A program made the translations under genes and the position numbers. Of a stretch of DNA of 64,000 nucleotides, positions 39,501 to 54,500 are shown one piece after another. The notes beneath the pieces were generated by a model. It did not search any database, was not told where the DNA came from, and saw only the letters and a list, made by a program, of their open reading frames with translations. The first letter of the stretch is position 1; every line of letters starts with the position of its first letter. The stretch is from contig NC_084759.1 of the NCBI RefSeq assembly GCF_028858725.1, positions 90,268,889 through 90,332,888 of the forward strand. Direction: 5' to 3'. Source of the DNA: Colius striatus. Lineage: Eukaryota; Chordata; Aves; Coliiformes; Coliidae.

Positions 39501-42500
39501 TTTTAGGATGCTTGCTAGCTGTCTGAGTGGGCACATAAGGAGAGGAAATGGTGCCTCTAAATCAGTATTCTTCTGATGTTTGGGCTGGTAATACAAGTGT
39601 CACAGGGCCACTATGAACAGAAAACAGTACTGAAGACTCCCCCATTCACAGGCCCGCCTGTGTGTATGGCCACATTTGTGTTATTTCTGAGTTAATTAGA
39701 TTACTGCCTAACAAAATAAACTCACACTCTGAAGCAGCAAAAGAAGATACTTCTATGTCATATCATGCCCTAATCTCAAATCTAGATTTCTGGAAGACTT
39801 GAATCAAAACATGAAATTTTCTGCCCTATATCCTGAAAACATGAATGAAAAAGACAAATCTCCTTTCCACTATCATGTGATGAGGTGAGCCACATGTGCA
39901 GTAGAGTGGAGTGACTGTGAAATGGTATCTGAAGACACATGTAAAATATTACCTGTGTGGTTTGAAAACTGGACCGAGTTCACTGTGTCAACTTCAAATC
40001 CCAAAACCTGTAACAGAACACAAGAATATTTCTTTTACTAACACACTTTTGTTACTACATTATCAGTATCACAGGAAAGTATTTTTATTTCCCAGTGCAT
40101 ATTTGAAAATCTTGAGTGCTGCTTTAAAGTGAAAGCTGAGTCAATATACATGCAACATAAACAAACACCACAGTCCTTTGCTACAGCAGAGGACATGGAA
40201 CAAAACTGACATTGGCAACAGCGCTAAAGAAATAGAGCTTTGGATCCTCAGGGTAGAGTTCATTTGGGGATAAGGACAGAGAGGCTGGTCCAGCAGCAAT
40301 CACTGAAGGCCTGAAGAAAGCCTTGGCTACACTTGTAAAAACAGACAAGCAGCCCAAATTTCAAGGTACTAAATTAATGCAAAATACGGAGGGAGGATGC
40401 TGTTAGTACTCCAGAAAGTCAATTTTTCTAAAAGGAGGACAGAAGAATCTTGAAAAGGATCAATGTTATGAGTCATACTTGGATGTCATCAAGCAGTTTC
40501 TTTACAACTAAAAGAGAATAATAACTAAAAAAAAAAATAAAAATCAGAAAATTAATTTTGGGGCATGATTAGGCAATCAAAGGCAGAGCTCTGAAAAACA
40601 CAAAGTGAAAAAAGCCTAAAGCATGCTCGGAAAGTCACATTCTACCTTGTATTACCAGCAATGAAAATATTGAAATACCCAAGAATTTTCTAGTGCAATC
40701 AACAAATGCATTCTTGTTGCCCAAAAAGAGAGAAATATTATGAAAATAAGAGCACCAAATCAGGAGAAAACTAATAAGGATTTTTAACCTGACAAAACCT
40801 GCTTAATACAGACAGGCATTGCTGCTCTAGTCATTTTTAGACATTTTTAACTGCCACAGAAGACATTATAACGCAACGGTGACATAACAGTCTGACATTT
40901 AATATTTGTTTCTACATCCTACTTGCTCTGAGTAAGAATTCTCCTCAAAAGATAAGCTGCTATATATGGCTCAGTGAGTCATACTGGGTGATAATAGTAA
41001 TGATACATTGCTGTTTATGATCCACTCTCAGGCAATTTGCTGGGGAGGTGGGAGTGAAAAAAGCTTTTCCCAGTCACGTTTTTCACTGACACACATGCAC
41101 GTTTCCCCCTTATTATCACAAAGGTAATCCCTTTTCATGCATTAAAAAATCTCTGAGTGTATGGTGCCAGACATCAGCTTTAGCCCTGCACGTGCCACCT
41201 CTCAGACATGAACGACATTAAGTGACAAGCCCCTTATTGAGGAAATCCTGGGACATTGCAATATGGAGGTACATGCATTTAGTTCCTTCTGCCTGCAGAC
41301 ACTGCAGTTTTGCCATTTCACAGCTCGGAGTCCACACAGGTCTTCACAGAATAGGTCTCTTCTTTCCATAGATAATAAAGGTTTCTGTTCATCTCTAACC
41401 AGAAAGCAAGTACTCTTACATTAATGACAGACAGAATCATTAGCTGTCTTAGCCTTATCAAGTTAAAATTAACCTCAGCTTCTATTCTCACCCCAGTTTC
41501 TTGTTTCACCAAACATGGTGGACTTTATCCTAAAGACCCAGGGAGTGAGAGCATGACAATACTGTTCCGACCTTAACCTTGATGTTTGTACATGCTCTGC
41601 AAAGAACTAAATGACAATACTGCTGCTAACCAGTCTGTCATCCCATATACAAATCTTCTCCCTGCAATGAAGCGGCCTAAGAAGTTTTTAATTACTTCAA
41701 ATGTCTTGGCAACAATCACGAGTCCATTTCTGTGCAATATTTTTATCCTGTTTCTCCAACTATTTCACATGTGACACTACAGACCACACTCCCACTGCTG
41801 TCATTACATATAAGTATCATTTGCCCACAGAACTGCAAATCCTGGGCAAATCTAAACCTACAGCTAGTTTTGGTCAGGATGATAAGTGTTCTTCAGTGGA
41901 AGAAGGTAACTGAACTCATTAAAAAATCAATGGAGAACAGGCAAGGTGCCTGAGGACTGGAGAAAGGCCAATGTCACTCCAGTCTTCAAAAAAGGACAAT
42001 AAGGACGAAACAGGAAACTACAGGCCAGTCAGCCTCACCTCCGTTCCTGGAAAGGTGATGGAATAACTCATCCTGAATGTTGTCACCAATCTGATTGCCT
42101 TCTATGAGGGCATAACCAGCTGTCTAGATGAGGATAAAACGGTGGATATCATCTACCTTGAGTTCAGTAAGGCTTTTGACACTGTCTCTCATAACATTCT
42201 CATCAGAAAGCTCAGGCAGCGTGGCTTGGATGAATGGATACTGAGGTGGATCGAGAGCTGGCTGAATGACAGAGCCTAGAAGGTGGTGATCAATGGCACA
42301 GAGTTGAACTGGAGGTCTGTGGCCAGTGGAGTTCCACAGGCATCGGTTCTGGGGCCAATCTTGTTCAACATCTTCATCAATGACCTGGATGAGGGGACAG
42401 AGTGTACCCTCAGCAAGTTTGCTGATGACATCAAACTGGAAGGACTGGCTGATTCCCCAGAAGGCTGTGCTGCCATTCAGTGGGATCTCGACCGGATTGA

Positions 42501-45500
42501 GAGTTGGGCAGAGAGGAACCTCAGGAGGTTCAACAAGGACAAGTGCAGAGTCCTACACCTGGGAAGGAACAATGCCATGCACCAGTACAGGCTGGGGGCT
42601 GAACTGCTGAAGAGCAGCTCTGCAGAGAGAGACTTGGGAGTCCTGATTAATAATAAACTAAATACGAGCCAGCGATGTGCCCTTGTGGCCAAGAAGGCCA
42701 ACGGCATCCTGGGATGCATCAAGAAGAGTGTGGCCAGCAGGTCAAGGGAGGTTCTTCTCCCCCTCTACTCTGCCCTGGTGAGGCCTCATCTGGAGTCCTG
42801 TGTCCAGTTCTGGGCTCCTCAGCTCAACAGGGACAGAGAACTTCTGGAGAGAGTCCAGCACAGGGCCATTAAGATGATCAGGGGACTGGAACATCTTTCA
42901 CATGAGGAAAGGCTGCAGGAACTCAGGCTGTTTAGTCTAGAAAAGAGAAGACTGAGTGGAGATCTTATTAATATTTACAAATATGTAAATGGTGGGTGTC
43001 AGGAGGTTGGGACATCCCCTTTTTCTATTGTAGCTAGCAACAGGACAAGGGGTAATGAGATGAAGTTGGAACACAAAAAGTTCCACTTAAACATAAGAAA
43101 AAACTACTTTACTGTGAAGGTGAGAGAGCAGTGGCACAGGCTGCCCAGAGGGGTTGTGGAGTCTCCTTCCTTGGAGGTCTTTAAGACCTTCCTGGACATG
43201 TTCCTATGCAACCTGATCTAGGTTGACCTGCCTGAGCAGGGGGGGTGGACTAGATGATTTCTAAAGGTCCCTTCCAACCCTACCATTCTATGAAAAATCT
43301 CTCAGCCTCCAGTCTAAGTAAATGTCATTAAAATACTCTTAAGACTCAAGAGTTAAGTTTGCCTATATCATATCAAATCATATATCATATCACATCACAG
43401 TGATATTTACCACAATTGAAATCTCAGAGGAAAATGGGTGAATCCAACATACTTTTATTTTCAAGTAAAGGAGGCAGAACTGTTACGTTTCTAAAAATAA
43501 ATTACAAAATACCAAACCAGAAGAGTTTGGAAGGCATGACTGGCAGATCTGAATAACACATTTCAGCAAAATATTTTGAAGATTACATTCAAACACACAT
43601 ATTGGAGCAGAATGCATTTGAATAAACAGCTAGCATGAAACACATACTCCAACATTATGCATGAGACCAAACTGGGTTTAGTTCTTTCTCCCAAACAACC
43701 AAAGGAAAGGGATAAATGTTATCCAGTTTTTCCCACAACACAGAAGTGCTATCAAAGCTCTGCAAAGAGAAAGTGCATCACCCATGCAGGCACTTCAGTC
43801 TACATAATTATTTAAATGCTCATCTTCAAACCTGCAAGTGCTCAAGGGAAAAACCAATACACAAGAAAGGAAGAGATTTCAAAATACATGGACAGCCTCT
43901 GAAGGTGTTGGCTCTTGAAGCCTAGGCCAACAGCCTGTCCTCCCTAGAAGCACAGAAGTAGTTTAAACTTACATCAAGCCAGCAACTCACAGATAAAATG
44001 CAAAAAAAATGCATCTCCTTCATGGTTCAAACTTTCCAAGTTATATCAACTGTTTTACCAATAGGACAACCTAAAGACCTAGACAGACAGACAATATGTC
44101 AATTTACACAGGTTACATATATAGCTAGATACAAATTCTGGCTCACCTGTAAAAATACAACCTTTTGGACTTTGTCATTGTGTTAACAAATTAATTAGAG
44201 CTTTGTTTAAAATTTACAGCCTCTCTTCCTCTCCGTTCCAGAAAACATTTCAATCATACATGCACTGAAATGCTCTATTTCTTCACTGCAAAGAACTAGC
44301 ACCTAAGATTGTTAGAAATGAAAGACTGCAAATATACATTTCCCTCAAGGGGACAGATTATGTTGTGCCTGTTATGTAAAGGGCAGGGAGGACTGTCCAA
44401 CAACGAGAGAAAGAAAATTGTTGAGTGTAGCAACAGAGAAATTAGCAGAAATATTTTGAAGCAAACGCAACATCTCAAATTCATTTTTAATAATTGTGAA
44501 GCTTTGTGTTTATACTTGTGTAATCTACACTATGTACCAGTGGTCTGGAGACAAATATAAGTATTCATTTTTACCTCCTAATCATATTTGACATTTGATT
44601 GTTAACACTATTTGAGATGGAAAACTGTTAACTTCGAAGATTAGCTCTGCCTCAAGAGCAAATATTAACATAAATTCTCATTTAGTAATTTTATTTACTC
44701 TGAGAAAAGGTTAGAGAAAGGTGGAAAGCACATGTTTTTTAACTGCTTGTGTTTAAAATTTATATTGCAGCTTTACTATGTTTCTGCAGTGAAAAAGGTA
44801 AGTTCTCAAAACTATCACAGACTTTACAGTACTCAAGAAGTCCTCCTTTTTCCTTGTTTATATTCGGTTTGGGAGGAAGAAAGTTTGGGTTTGTTTTTTT
44901 TTTTTTTCCAAAAAGAGACAAATATCTTGAATGTCCTAAGCTTGCAAGAAAAACTGTCACTTGAATTACAAGAACTTGTGAACTCAACTGGATGTTACTG
45001 CTTTCCTGGGTACCAAATATTAGAAACAAATAAACAAACCAACTTCCAATGCATTATATGTACTTATTTAGAGAAGAGGAGATTCAGAGGAGGCCAAAAG
45101 AGATGCTATAGTATTGCCACCTTCAAAGGTTTTCAAGACCCAAGAGGAGAAAGCCCTGAGCAATATGGGCTGAACTTAGTGCTGACTCAGCTTTGAGCAG
45201 AAGGCTGGACTGGGGATCTCTTCCCGCCTGAGTCAGTCTGATGATAATGTTGCATACAGAAAACTCAGCTTTACCCATTGTAGAACTCCATGAATAAAAA
45301 TCACACAAAATACCATCACCTCCTTACCCATCATACAGTTCTGGTTATAAGGATGAAAACCAGCAGTATGGTGTGTTTACACTATTAACTATGCCAGTTT
45401 TGTTATTAAAGATAATACATCCTTTGATATTAAATGATCTAGTGGACCAATTGAACCAGAATGTTTTAGTTTGTACTTAATTTAGACAACCTTAGAGAAC

Positions 45501-48500
45501 AATAACCTAGTTCTGCAGGTATGAAATTCAATTAAAAATACTTCTCTATACTGCAATATGGTCAGTAACTATTCCCTTCTTTGGGCATTGAGTTTATGCC
45601 TTTGGTGTCACATCATTTTAAGGTTTGAAACTAAAACTAAAAAGCAGTGCTGCAGCTCAAGTTACAGGGAAAACCTGGAATGATCAGTAAAATGCATGAT
45701 AAGAAATAACAACTCAGTGTAAGAAAAGGAAAAAAAAATTACAAACCCAGGCTTTAAAACACATGTTTCTTCCATAGTATTTATGTCCCCTGATACATGT
45801 CACAGGTTGTTATCTATATTTCATGAAATAAATCTGAGACCTCTATCCAAACTCAAAGCTCTTAATTTTGGAAAAAGTTAGTTTTACCATATCAGAACAC
45901 ATCAAGTCCGATTTTCCTAAGTGAGTCCACAAATCAAACCATTTCTAAACCACAAACCCAGGAAAAATATCAGAGGCTGAAGTCGCAAATCAAGCTCAGT
46001 TAATCATGTATATAAACTCTTTTCTTGTGAAGGCATTTCTCATATGCATAATTAGAGCTTCACATCCAGATTTGAGCTACAAATGTGCCACAGGTGAAAA
46101 ACTCACTACATAATTTGTTTGTTCACATCAGTGCAAGATGAGTTTATCTACAAGGGAAATGTAGTTGCACAAGAAAAAGGCACTGACTAAAAGAAGAAAG
46201 AAGGAATAAGACTCCGCTAAAATCTCTTGCCTGAGTTCAGAACAATTGTCTCTGCAGAGAAAACATGTCCTTGTGAAGAGCCTGAGAAGCAAGGAACCAC
46301 AACAGATATTAGGACGCTACTTTAAATCATTTATGTTACTCTCAAATGCTTTAATGTATGCACCCATCTTCCTGGTAAAAACAAGCAGTTGGGGCTCCTG
46401 AAGCATTTCTCAGATAGCTGCATTCTTGATCAAGATATTAAAGTTCTAAAGCACAAGAAGATGACCACAGTCTGATCTCCAGATGATTTTGTATTTCCTG
46501 TCTTTCTAATCATTGTGCTGTCATTTAAAGAAGGAAAGCATCTAGAGAACATGGGCAGTTACTTTGCTATCTTAAACACAGCACTGTGACAGTTTTCAGT
46601 GACCAAAGCTGTAAAAAATAAATGCTGTTTCAAATGCTGCATATTGAATTCCTTAAAGCATTAAAAATACAAGCCTTCATAAAGCCCTATGAACCAGATA
46701 AGTTTCATGCAGAACCATATTATCAGTAAATGGTGACAAAGGACACCATCACCCTGCAAAGCATTGCACTTAAACTAGAATCACTTGAACTGTGATGTCA
46801 AAAACAACATCCTGTTCATTACATATACAATAAGAACACAGCTAGGAACAAGAAATACTTATATGCAATATGTATAATCTCATTCTTTGTTTTTTCAGAA
46901 CACAGACCATGTAACCTGCTGCAACAACTGCAACAGATGCAAACCCCCTCTGTTTTTCTCTGCATATTAATAGGTTTTTTTAATGGAAGCCTTCCAATAT
47001 ACTCAAAACAAACCATAGTGTTTAATTTTTTTAAATTAATGAAAGCACATGACAAGAAAAAAGGAAAGGAAAAAAAGTCTTCAGTTTCAAAAGCCAGTCA
47101 AGCTTTCCAAGTCATGGGTACACACAAAATATAAATATGCACACACACATTTTTTTTAATTAAGCATATGTGGTTTATCCCAACAAACATCTTAGCTATG
47201 ATTACAAATTTTAATTAACAGATACTTAAATAATTGCCTAATTACAATCTTACTCCTCTGCCTCCACAAATACAGTTAACATCAGGAAATTAAAAAACAA
47301 GGTGAGTTGGCATAATGATCTTCAATAAACAGATCTGGGCTAAAAAAGAAGCTAACAGTAGACAGGTAGAATAACAGTGCATACTTGTCTGGTGTCCTAT
47401 GCAAAAGGAAAGCATCTCCAAAATATCAACCAAAAGCATACCAAACCCACAATGCATCTATTGAAAGCAAAACAGCTGGCCTGCTCAGGACTGCCCATCT
47501 GGTTAACTTTAGAAGAGGTTTATCTGAGAGCATGTTACAGCAACACAAAACCAATCAAAGGCTTGAAAAGCCTCAATATATGATTGTATTTTCTTACAGA
47601 GGACCTCCCTCCTCATCCACATTCAGATCACAGCTGGCTTTATTGCTGTTGACAGGACACACATGGTGGGCCCTCCATCAACAGGAAAATTACTCATTAC
47701 AATGTAACACTGACAGATGCATCAGCCAAAGGACAAAGATTTACAGCATAAAAATATATATAAACCAAGTGGGTTACTGAGACTTAAATGGACACAGTTT
47801 ATGAGGAATTTTCAAGAAAACTTGTGGTAAGTCCTCAAACTACTGACTTCTATCAGAGCACATGTATAAACCACAAACTGAATTAGCGAGTAGTATCTGT
47901 ATCTGTCTACAAAAATCATTGTCTTGGATAAACAAAATCATTCTATCCCTTATAATTTTTCTCTGTACATTAAAAATAAGATTAATGAAAAGTAATTAAT
48001 AGAACTAACTTCAATGCCACAGTTAAAATTACCCTGTCAAACAAGGTAATTCAGTCTGGGGTTGGTTTTTTTTTGGGGAGCGGGTGGTTAACTAAGTAAT
48101 GGCAGCAATACTTTCCAGTAAGAAAGCCTTTGCATTAGGGCATGAAACACTCTATGTATGCATTGTCTTACACATTGTTTGCATAGGTGTGCTGATGTTC
48201 ATGTATTACGGTTTGGAACTTTAACTTACAGATCCATCACTGTGGTTTAAGGGAACACCATTGCTCCACATCATCTCCTCTGGACGTGGAACTGAAACAT
48301 ATTTTTAAAGGCTGAATTTCTGTAATTAAATTAATTTTGAGAGGGAGAAAGAAAAAGGATTTCCCAGTTGCAGCTTGCTATGTGCAAGCTTTTTCACTTA
48401 ACTGCATCTCTTTCCATTAGACACAGAATCGAAAACACACATTGTACTCAGTGTAGAAAATTAGAACACAGATTTAGTTTGAGAAAAGGAACTTGAGAAA

Positions 48501-51500
48501 AAGAAACAGCATGTCCTGGCAATTAGTAAAGCAGGTATAATTGCTGATGTGGGTAGATAAACCGAACTGAAACTGTATTGAATAACTCAATCTCTTTTTT
48601 CAATTTCAGAGCTTTTAACAAACCATACTAAGTCAATAATGAGCTCTCTCTACAAAATATAGCTGTATTTTAGCACAGCATTTCACAAGGCACTGCAAAG
48701 AAAAATCACTAAGATATTGGAGATACTGTGCCAGGATAAAAACACCATAGCAAATAAACTAGTTTAGAAATAGGGATGCTGGAGATATTGTTGCTGATTC
48801 ATTAATCTAGAGTCAGGTAGCAAACAGGTCGCTTGAAATTCTGAGGTTAGAAATAGATAATTACAGTACAGACAAAAAACACCCGACCACAACAGATGAC
48901 CTTGAGAAAAAAAGAAAAGTTATTTCACCAGTGTCAAAGACAGACACAGGAAAACACAGGAAAGGCTATAATAGATATTAAAGAATTGGATTTGGATGGT
49001 ATGTGGTACTTGTTATAAACAAGAAATCTTTATACTTAAAAAAGCAACCCTACAAAGTACACTACATGGGACTACATAAACAACACACACAAAATCAAGA
49101 CTATACAAGCAAACTACCTGGTTAGAACTAAAAAAGAAAGAAAAAACAAACTAATAAAACCCACCTTCCTGAAAAACCACAAACTACCACGCCTTTCCCT
49201 ACCTGAACCTACCTTTCACCTCAAATTCTTGTATTCTCAAGCCAAACTCCATGAATCTATTTCCTTCACAAGTGAGCTTTTCAGCTACAGAATAGCATAC
49301 ATGAGAAGGAGGTAGGTGTGGAGGAGTCTGGGATATTTTATGCACACTGCAGACACATTTATTTGATGCTTCATTGTTTCTCTATGGCCACAAGCTCTCA
49401 AGCCCAACAACAATTAGCCTCACATCCACAGTAACGAGATGAACACCTCAGGCAGCCTAATGATTGTTTATCTAGTGACACTCCCTTTTCACCTCTAACC
49501 AACTGCATACCAGCTTTCAGGATTTACAAGCTGACTTCAGCACCGGACTCCATGGAGGACATATGAAAGACAAGCTAAAAACAAATGCCTCTCTCTTCTG
49601 CCAGAGCAGACTGCAATTTTGTCAAAGTGGTCTAGCAAAATTGGTACCTACTGAGAATCTGCAGATGGGCTGATCTAGCTGTAATATCGTGACCATCTGA
49701 ATAGAAAAGACTGCAGTAAATTTCGTTCTCAAATAGTTTATTTCTCGAGTCTTCTGAAAATGATCACAATGTTAAGTACATATCTGAAGCATAAGCAGCC
49801 CAAATTCAAGGTAGTCCTCCAAATAAAGGACTTCAGATAAGCAAATACTACGAGGCTGTTCATTTTTACTTTCCACCCTGACAGACTGATTTGTATGCAT
49901 TGCTAACTATTCAATGCAAAATACTAAGACAACATAAAATACAGGCTGTTATCAAAATTCCCTCTAATCCGTTTTTTAAGCACCAAGAAATTCCTTATTC
50001 TACATCATCAGCATTTTTTTGTAAGCTATTCAAACAAACAGGCTCTTGTGCCTGCAAGACGCACATGCTCATCACCTTTGCTCCATCCATTACATCAGTT
50101 CAGATGCAGATTGACCCGACTGCAGTGGGAGAGAGAGCAGATTTGTGGCATAGCTGCTCTAATAACCTTTCTATGTGCAGGAGGTCATTTGCATGGAATC
50201 AAGTGATGGAGCTGCAAAACACTGATTTAGAAAGGCTAAAGTAAATGAAAGGGAGACAACAGCTTGTTTCCCACTTCACTCTTCAGGCTACAGGATAAAC
50301 AAAAAAAGGAGAACGAGGTGGTGCTGTGGGTGTCTGACTGCCTTCTATCCAAGAAATAGATTTCCTCCACACCTTAAGACTATTTATTGTTAGGCAACAG
50401 TGACTAAGTAGTGAATTCAGATGGAGAAGAAGTTGCAGGTCACTTATTCTTTTGAAGAGTTATAAAATCTGCAGGTTCACTGAAAATTTCAGATTCATCG
50501 TCTTTGTGCTGCTTCCTTTTCTACACTTGGATATAATTTGACAAAAACACCATACTGTACTGTGAACTACTGCCAACTGGAATTATGCACAGTGCTACAC
50601 AAGGAAGTTTACAAACACTGATTAGGAGAGGCAGACATACACAGCAGCCATTGGTCCAACAGGTATGGACTTAGTCTCTTGTTTATTCTAGTGAATAAAA
50701 CAGAGGGAGGGGTGTCACAACATATTATTTTCCTCTGATTTTTATGTTTATTTTTAATTTTGCTAATCACATTTTAGATAGCTAGCTCTATAGTTGCCAG
50801 TCTATTTGCAAGGTGTGGTAAGCACGTTATGTACATCTAAAGTGGAGTTACCCTACAAGAAACAGATTTGATTTATCCATATGCTTATTTGGCATTCTTA
50901 GGTTGACTCCCACTCTTCTACCAAGGCTTTAGATGTTAAACTGCAAGATAACAGTAAGAATGAAACAGAATTCTTGTAAAAATGGAACAACTCCCTGAAA
51001 AAGGTGTCACATTATGCAAAGATCACACTAAAGCAGGAAAAGAATGAAACTTCTATAGACCTGTTAAAGGTCTCACCAATTCCTTCAGAGCAAGCAGGTA
51101 TCTTAGACAAGAACATACTTTGAGGAATACTTCCTTCAGTGGATGCCAGGTGCAGGAGCCTGGGGCTTGTTCCTGCTCTGGCACCTCAGCTATGTCAAAA
51201 GATCCATCTGTGGGGCTGTGCAAGGAACTGGATAAGGAAACTGACTCACAAGATAAATAAACATTTTCTTCATCGGTTATTTATAACTGCTTCTCAGAGC
51301 AGTTTACCACAGGGCTACACAAAAATATTTTCCTTGAACTGGACAGCAAAACAGTGCAGGTGGAAGAACCAGCTGGTATTGGTAAGGAAAGAGCAAGAGT
51401 TGCTCAAGCTGGCTTTGCCACTAAAACCAGCAGACTGTGAAACTAGACCCTAGACAATATTAAACCTCTCAAATTTAGATACAAAATTGACATATATTTG

Positions 51501-54500
51501 TGTGGTTGATGTATGAATGAGCAGAGGGACAGCATTACTTTCACTAACTCCAGTGAGAATGGAAACAACCATCTCAAATATGAAGCCAGTAGCAATATTT
51601 GACTGCAAAAGGCATGAGCTGTGACACAGGCTGCTGTAGCTTGTGCTGGTCCACAAACAGCAACAACACATAATTAACAAGCTGCAGGAAATATGATTCC
51701 CTGCTGGCCTCAGTTTTAACCCTTTTTAAAACTTTTTTTCCCCACTTTTCCTAGCTGCTCAGTGTCTATTTGTTTCCACAGGTAATGTGGTGCCCACCTC
51801 TATGAGACAGGGGCTATATTCTGCGAGAAAAGTGACAGTAACTCCAGTGAAGAGCTGGATGGGTGGATAGAAAAAGTTTCCCTTCAGCCTAAAGCTGTTC
51901 AGTAGTACTCATCACTCAAAACAAATAACATAAAAAACATGAAGCTACAGAAATTTATAGAAAATACACGTATATTTTATTAGATTCAGGCCAAGCTTTA
52001 CTAAATACATCACTACAAATTCTGGCATATAATTCTGAAAAAACTGCATAAAATTTTGTTAATTTAGTCGACACTTTTTTTCTGTTACATCTTTTTTCTT
52101 TCCTCTTTCAGAAGACGGAGACGGAATTGCCATGTACAGGAGCTATGAACAAAGAGTAAAATTCAAGAAAAAAAACCCCAATTTTGTGTTAACATTAAAG
52201 AAATAAAGCAGAGAACTATTAAGGGAAGTATGAGAGAGAATATAATTGCCCTTATTGACTAGCAATCTGCCAAAGTAAGAGAAAAAAAAAAATTGTCTCA
52301 TTCTGATAGGTGGGAGAGACCAGCACTTCACCTCTTTGGCCGTTTCAAGAATGATGATGTAACAAATGTTATTCTTGAAGACTGTCATGGGTTCCTCCCT
52401 TTAACTTACCAACATCACTGATAGCTGTGTCACCCTTGCTTGAGATTTTCACATAGATCTTCTTCTAAAAGATAAAACCTTACTGGACTCCACAGTGGAG
52501 AGAAGGGGAACAGCTGCGATCAGACCAGAAAGGTTCTGCTGGGCAGGAAAACCATTAACACTGCATCTACAGATTGGAGAGCAGCTCTCCAGCTTTTGCT
52601 TTGCCACAGGGGAGAGACTTAGTATTTTCCAGTACATGCCCTAGCACCTCCTCAATCCCACTCATCCCTCTGGCAAGAGGTGCTCTGCATTCCCAAAAGA
52701 GCGAAGTTAAACCACCATGGAAGGATTTCTACTCAACCCAAATCAGTCCATATGCTTAAAAATCACACAGGATGACAGAAGGTGAAGTGAGATTTGTTGT
52801 TTTTTTCCAAGTGAACCATGGAATAAATATGGGTATCACAGTTCTCTCTCCTGCTCTAAGGATAATTGTTCCAGATGTTAAAGGAAAATGGAGCTCAGAG
52901 GAGTCACGGATGAATTAGTATCAACAAATACGAGTCTAAAACAAAGGCTTGATAAAATGTGCATAGTAACGGTTTTAGCAGTGTTGCTGTGAGGAGTCAC
53001 CCCATTGCTGCCAAACCACAAGATGACGAACTACTCAGGCTTCCATTAGGGCACATACTATCTGTCAACATGAGTCCTCTTGGCATGTTTCAAATATTAT
53101 GCTCATCTTTTTTTTTTCCCTCTCCCCTGTAGAACACCATATAGCAGCTCACTCTATCACACACAGTAATTTCAGAAGAATGGACATTTTATGTACCAGG
53201 ACTAATGCCCAACTCCTCACGTTAACCTTGCTTCACCAACTCAAGTCTGTTTTCCACACAACGCAAGCAATGTAAGTGGAACCTCTGCTTGCACCTTTTC
53301 AGCCTAAAGAGGCTAAAAATACCTCCCTGGCATGTGTTCAGTCAGCCGTGGATAATGTAGTATCCCTTATCTAAAACGACTCAATATGCTATTCAGGGCA
53401 TGGTGACCATCATTTTTGCATATAAATTAATGAAAAAAAAGACAAGTAAGAGACAACACTTGACAAAAATGGAGATTTTAGAGAACTATCATTAGTTTTG
53501 CGTGTGACCATTTTTTCTCAGGTGTACTTTTGTGCCATCCTCATACATAGAATTAAAGATTCATTTTGCTATTCAAATCATACTTTTATTTTTAATACAC
53601 CTCAGTAGATTCTCATGTATGTGTATGTATATATATCTCAAAATAACTAAATTCAAGCTTATTTTTGTTCAAAAATCTGAATACTGTTGACTCTTATCTG
53701 TCCTTGTTTGTTTAGACAGGAAAAAAAAACAGTTGCTCAATGTTTTTTTTGGAGCAGAAATAAGACACACTAACAGCAAGAATTTAAAAAAAAACAAAAA
53801 ACAAACTATCACTTAAGGATAAAATGTAAGACTGGGCTCCTTACTACAAGAAAGACATTCAGGTGCTGGAGTGTGTCCAGAGATGGGCAACGAAGCTGTT
53901 GAAAGGTCTGGAGAACAGGTCTTATGAAGAGCGGCTGAGGCAACTGGGGATGTTCAGCCTGGAGAAGAGGAGGCTGAGGGGAGACAGGATCACTCTCTAC
54001 AACTACCTGAAAGGGAGTTGTAGTGAGGTGGGGGTCAGTCTCTTCTCTCCATTAATGAATGGTAGGACAAAAGAAAATGGGCTCAGGTTGCCCCGGGGGA
54101 GGTTTAAATTGGAAATTATTAAGAATTTTTTTACCAAGAGAGTTGTTAGGCACTGGCACAGGCTGCCCAGGGAAGTGGTGGAGTCACCATCCCTGCAGAT
54201 ATTTAAAAGATGCATAGATAAGGTGTTCAGAGACATGGTTTAGTAATGTGCTTGGCACTGTTAGGTTAGCAGACTCAATGACCTTAAAGGTTTTTCGCAA
54301 GAAAAACAATTCTATGGTATTCTCCACACAAACAGTGCAAATCCATCTTTAGCCAAGGTTTGCTGGTCTTTTAATAAGATTTGCAATTTCTTCATGACTC
54401 AATCTTCTTTTCCAAAAGAGTGAGTGAACAGTAAAATGGTTTGCATGCTCTCGTCAAATATTTGCACATAACTGTAGACATCAAATTGAATCCTCTTTAA

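Larger units (their letters stand above)
31414..39952 (-). other. PDXK: PDXK intron 2
   Basis: Intron of about 8.5 kb between exons 2 and 3. It holds a CR1 relic near the exon 3 acceptor (31.66-31.96 kb), copy B of the unidentified repeat (32.06-32.31 kb), an antisense CR1 (36.16-36.68 kb) and a TTTC tract at 39118-39136. No other gene is recognised in the remaining AT-rich sequence. Confidence 0.85.

Noticed and set aside
42283..43221. 312-codon plus-strand frame as a host gene
   Set aside because: It is the CR1 ORF2 C-terminal half, opening at a GTG right after a nonsense codon and lacking the endonuclease domain.
53863..54243. 126-codon plus-strand frame as a gene
   Set aside because: Its sequence is the CR1 ORF2 C-terminus, and it lies inside a truncated repeat.
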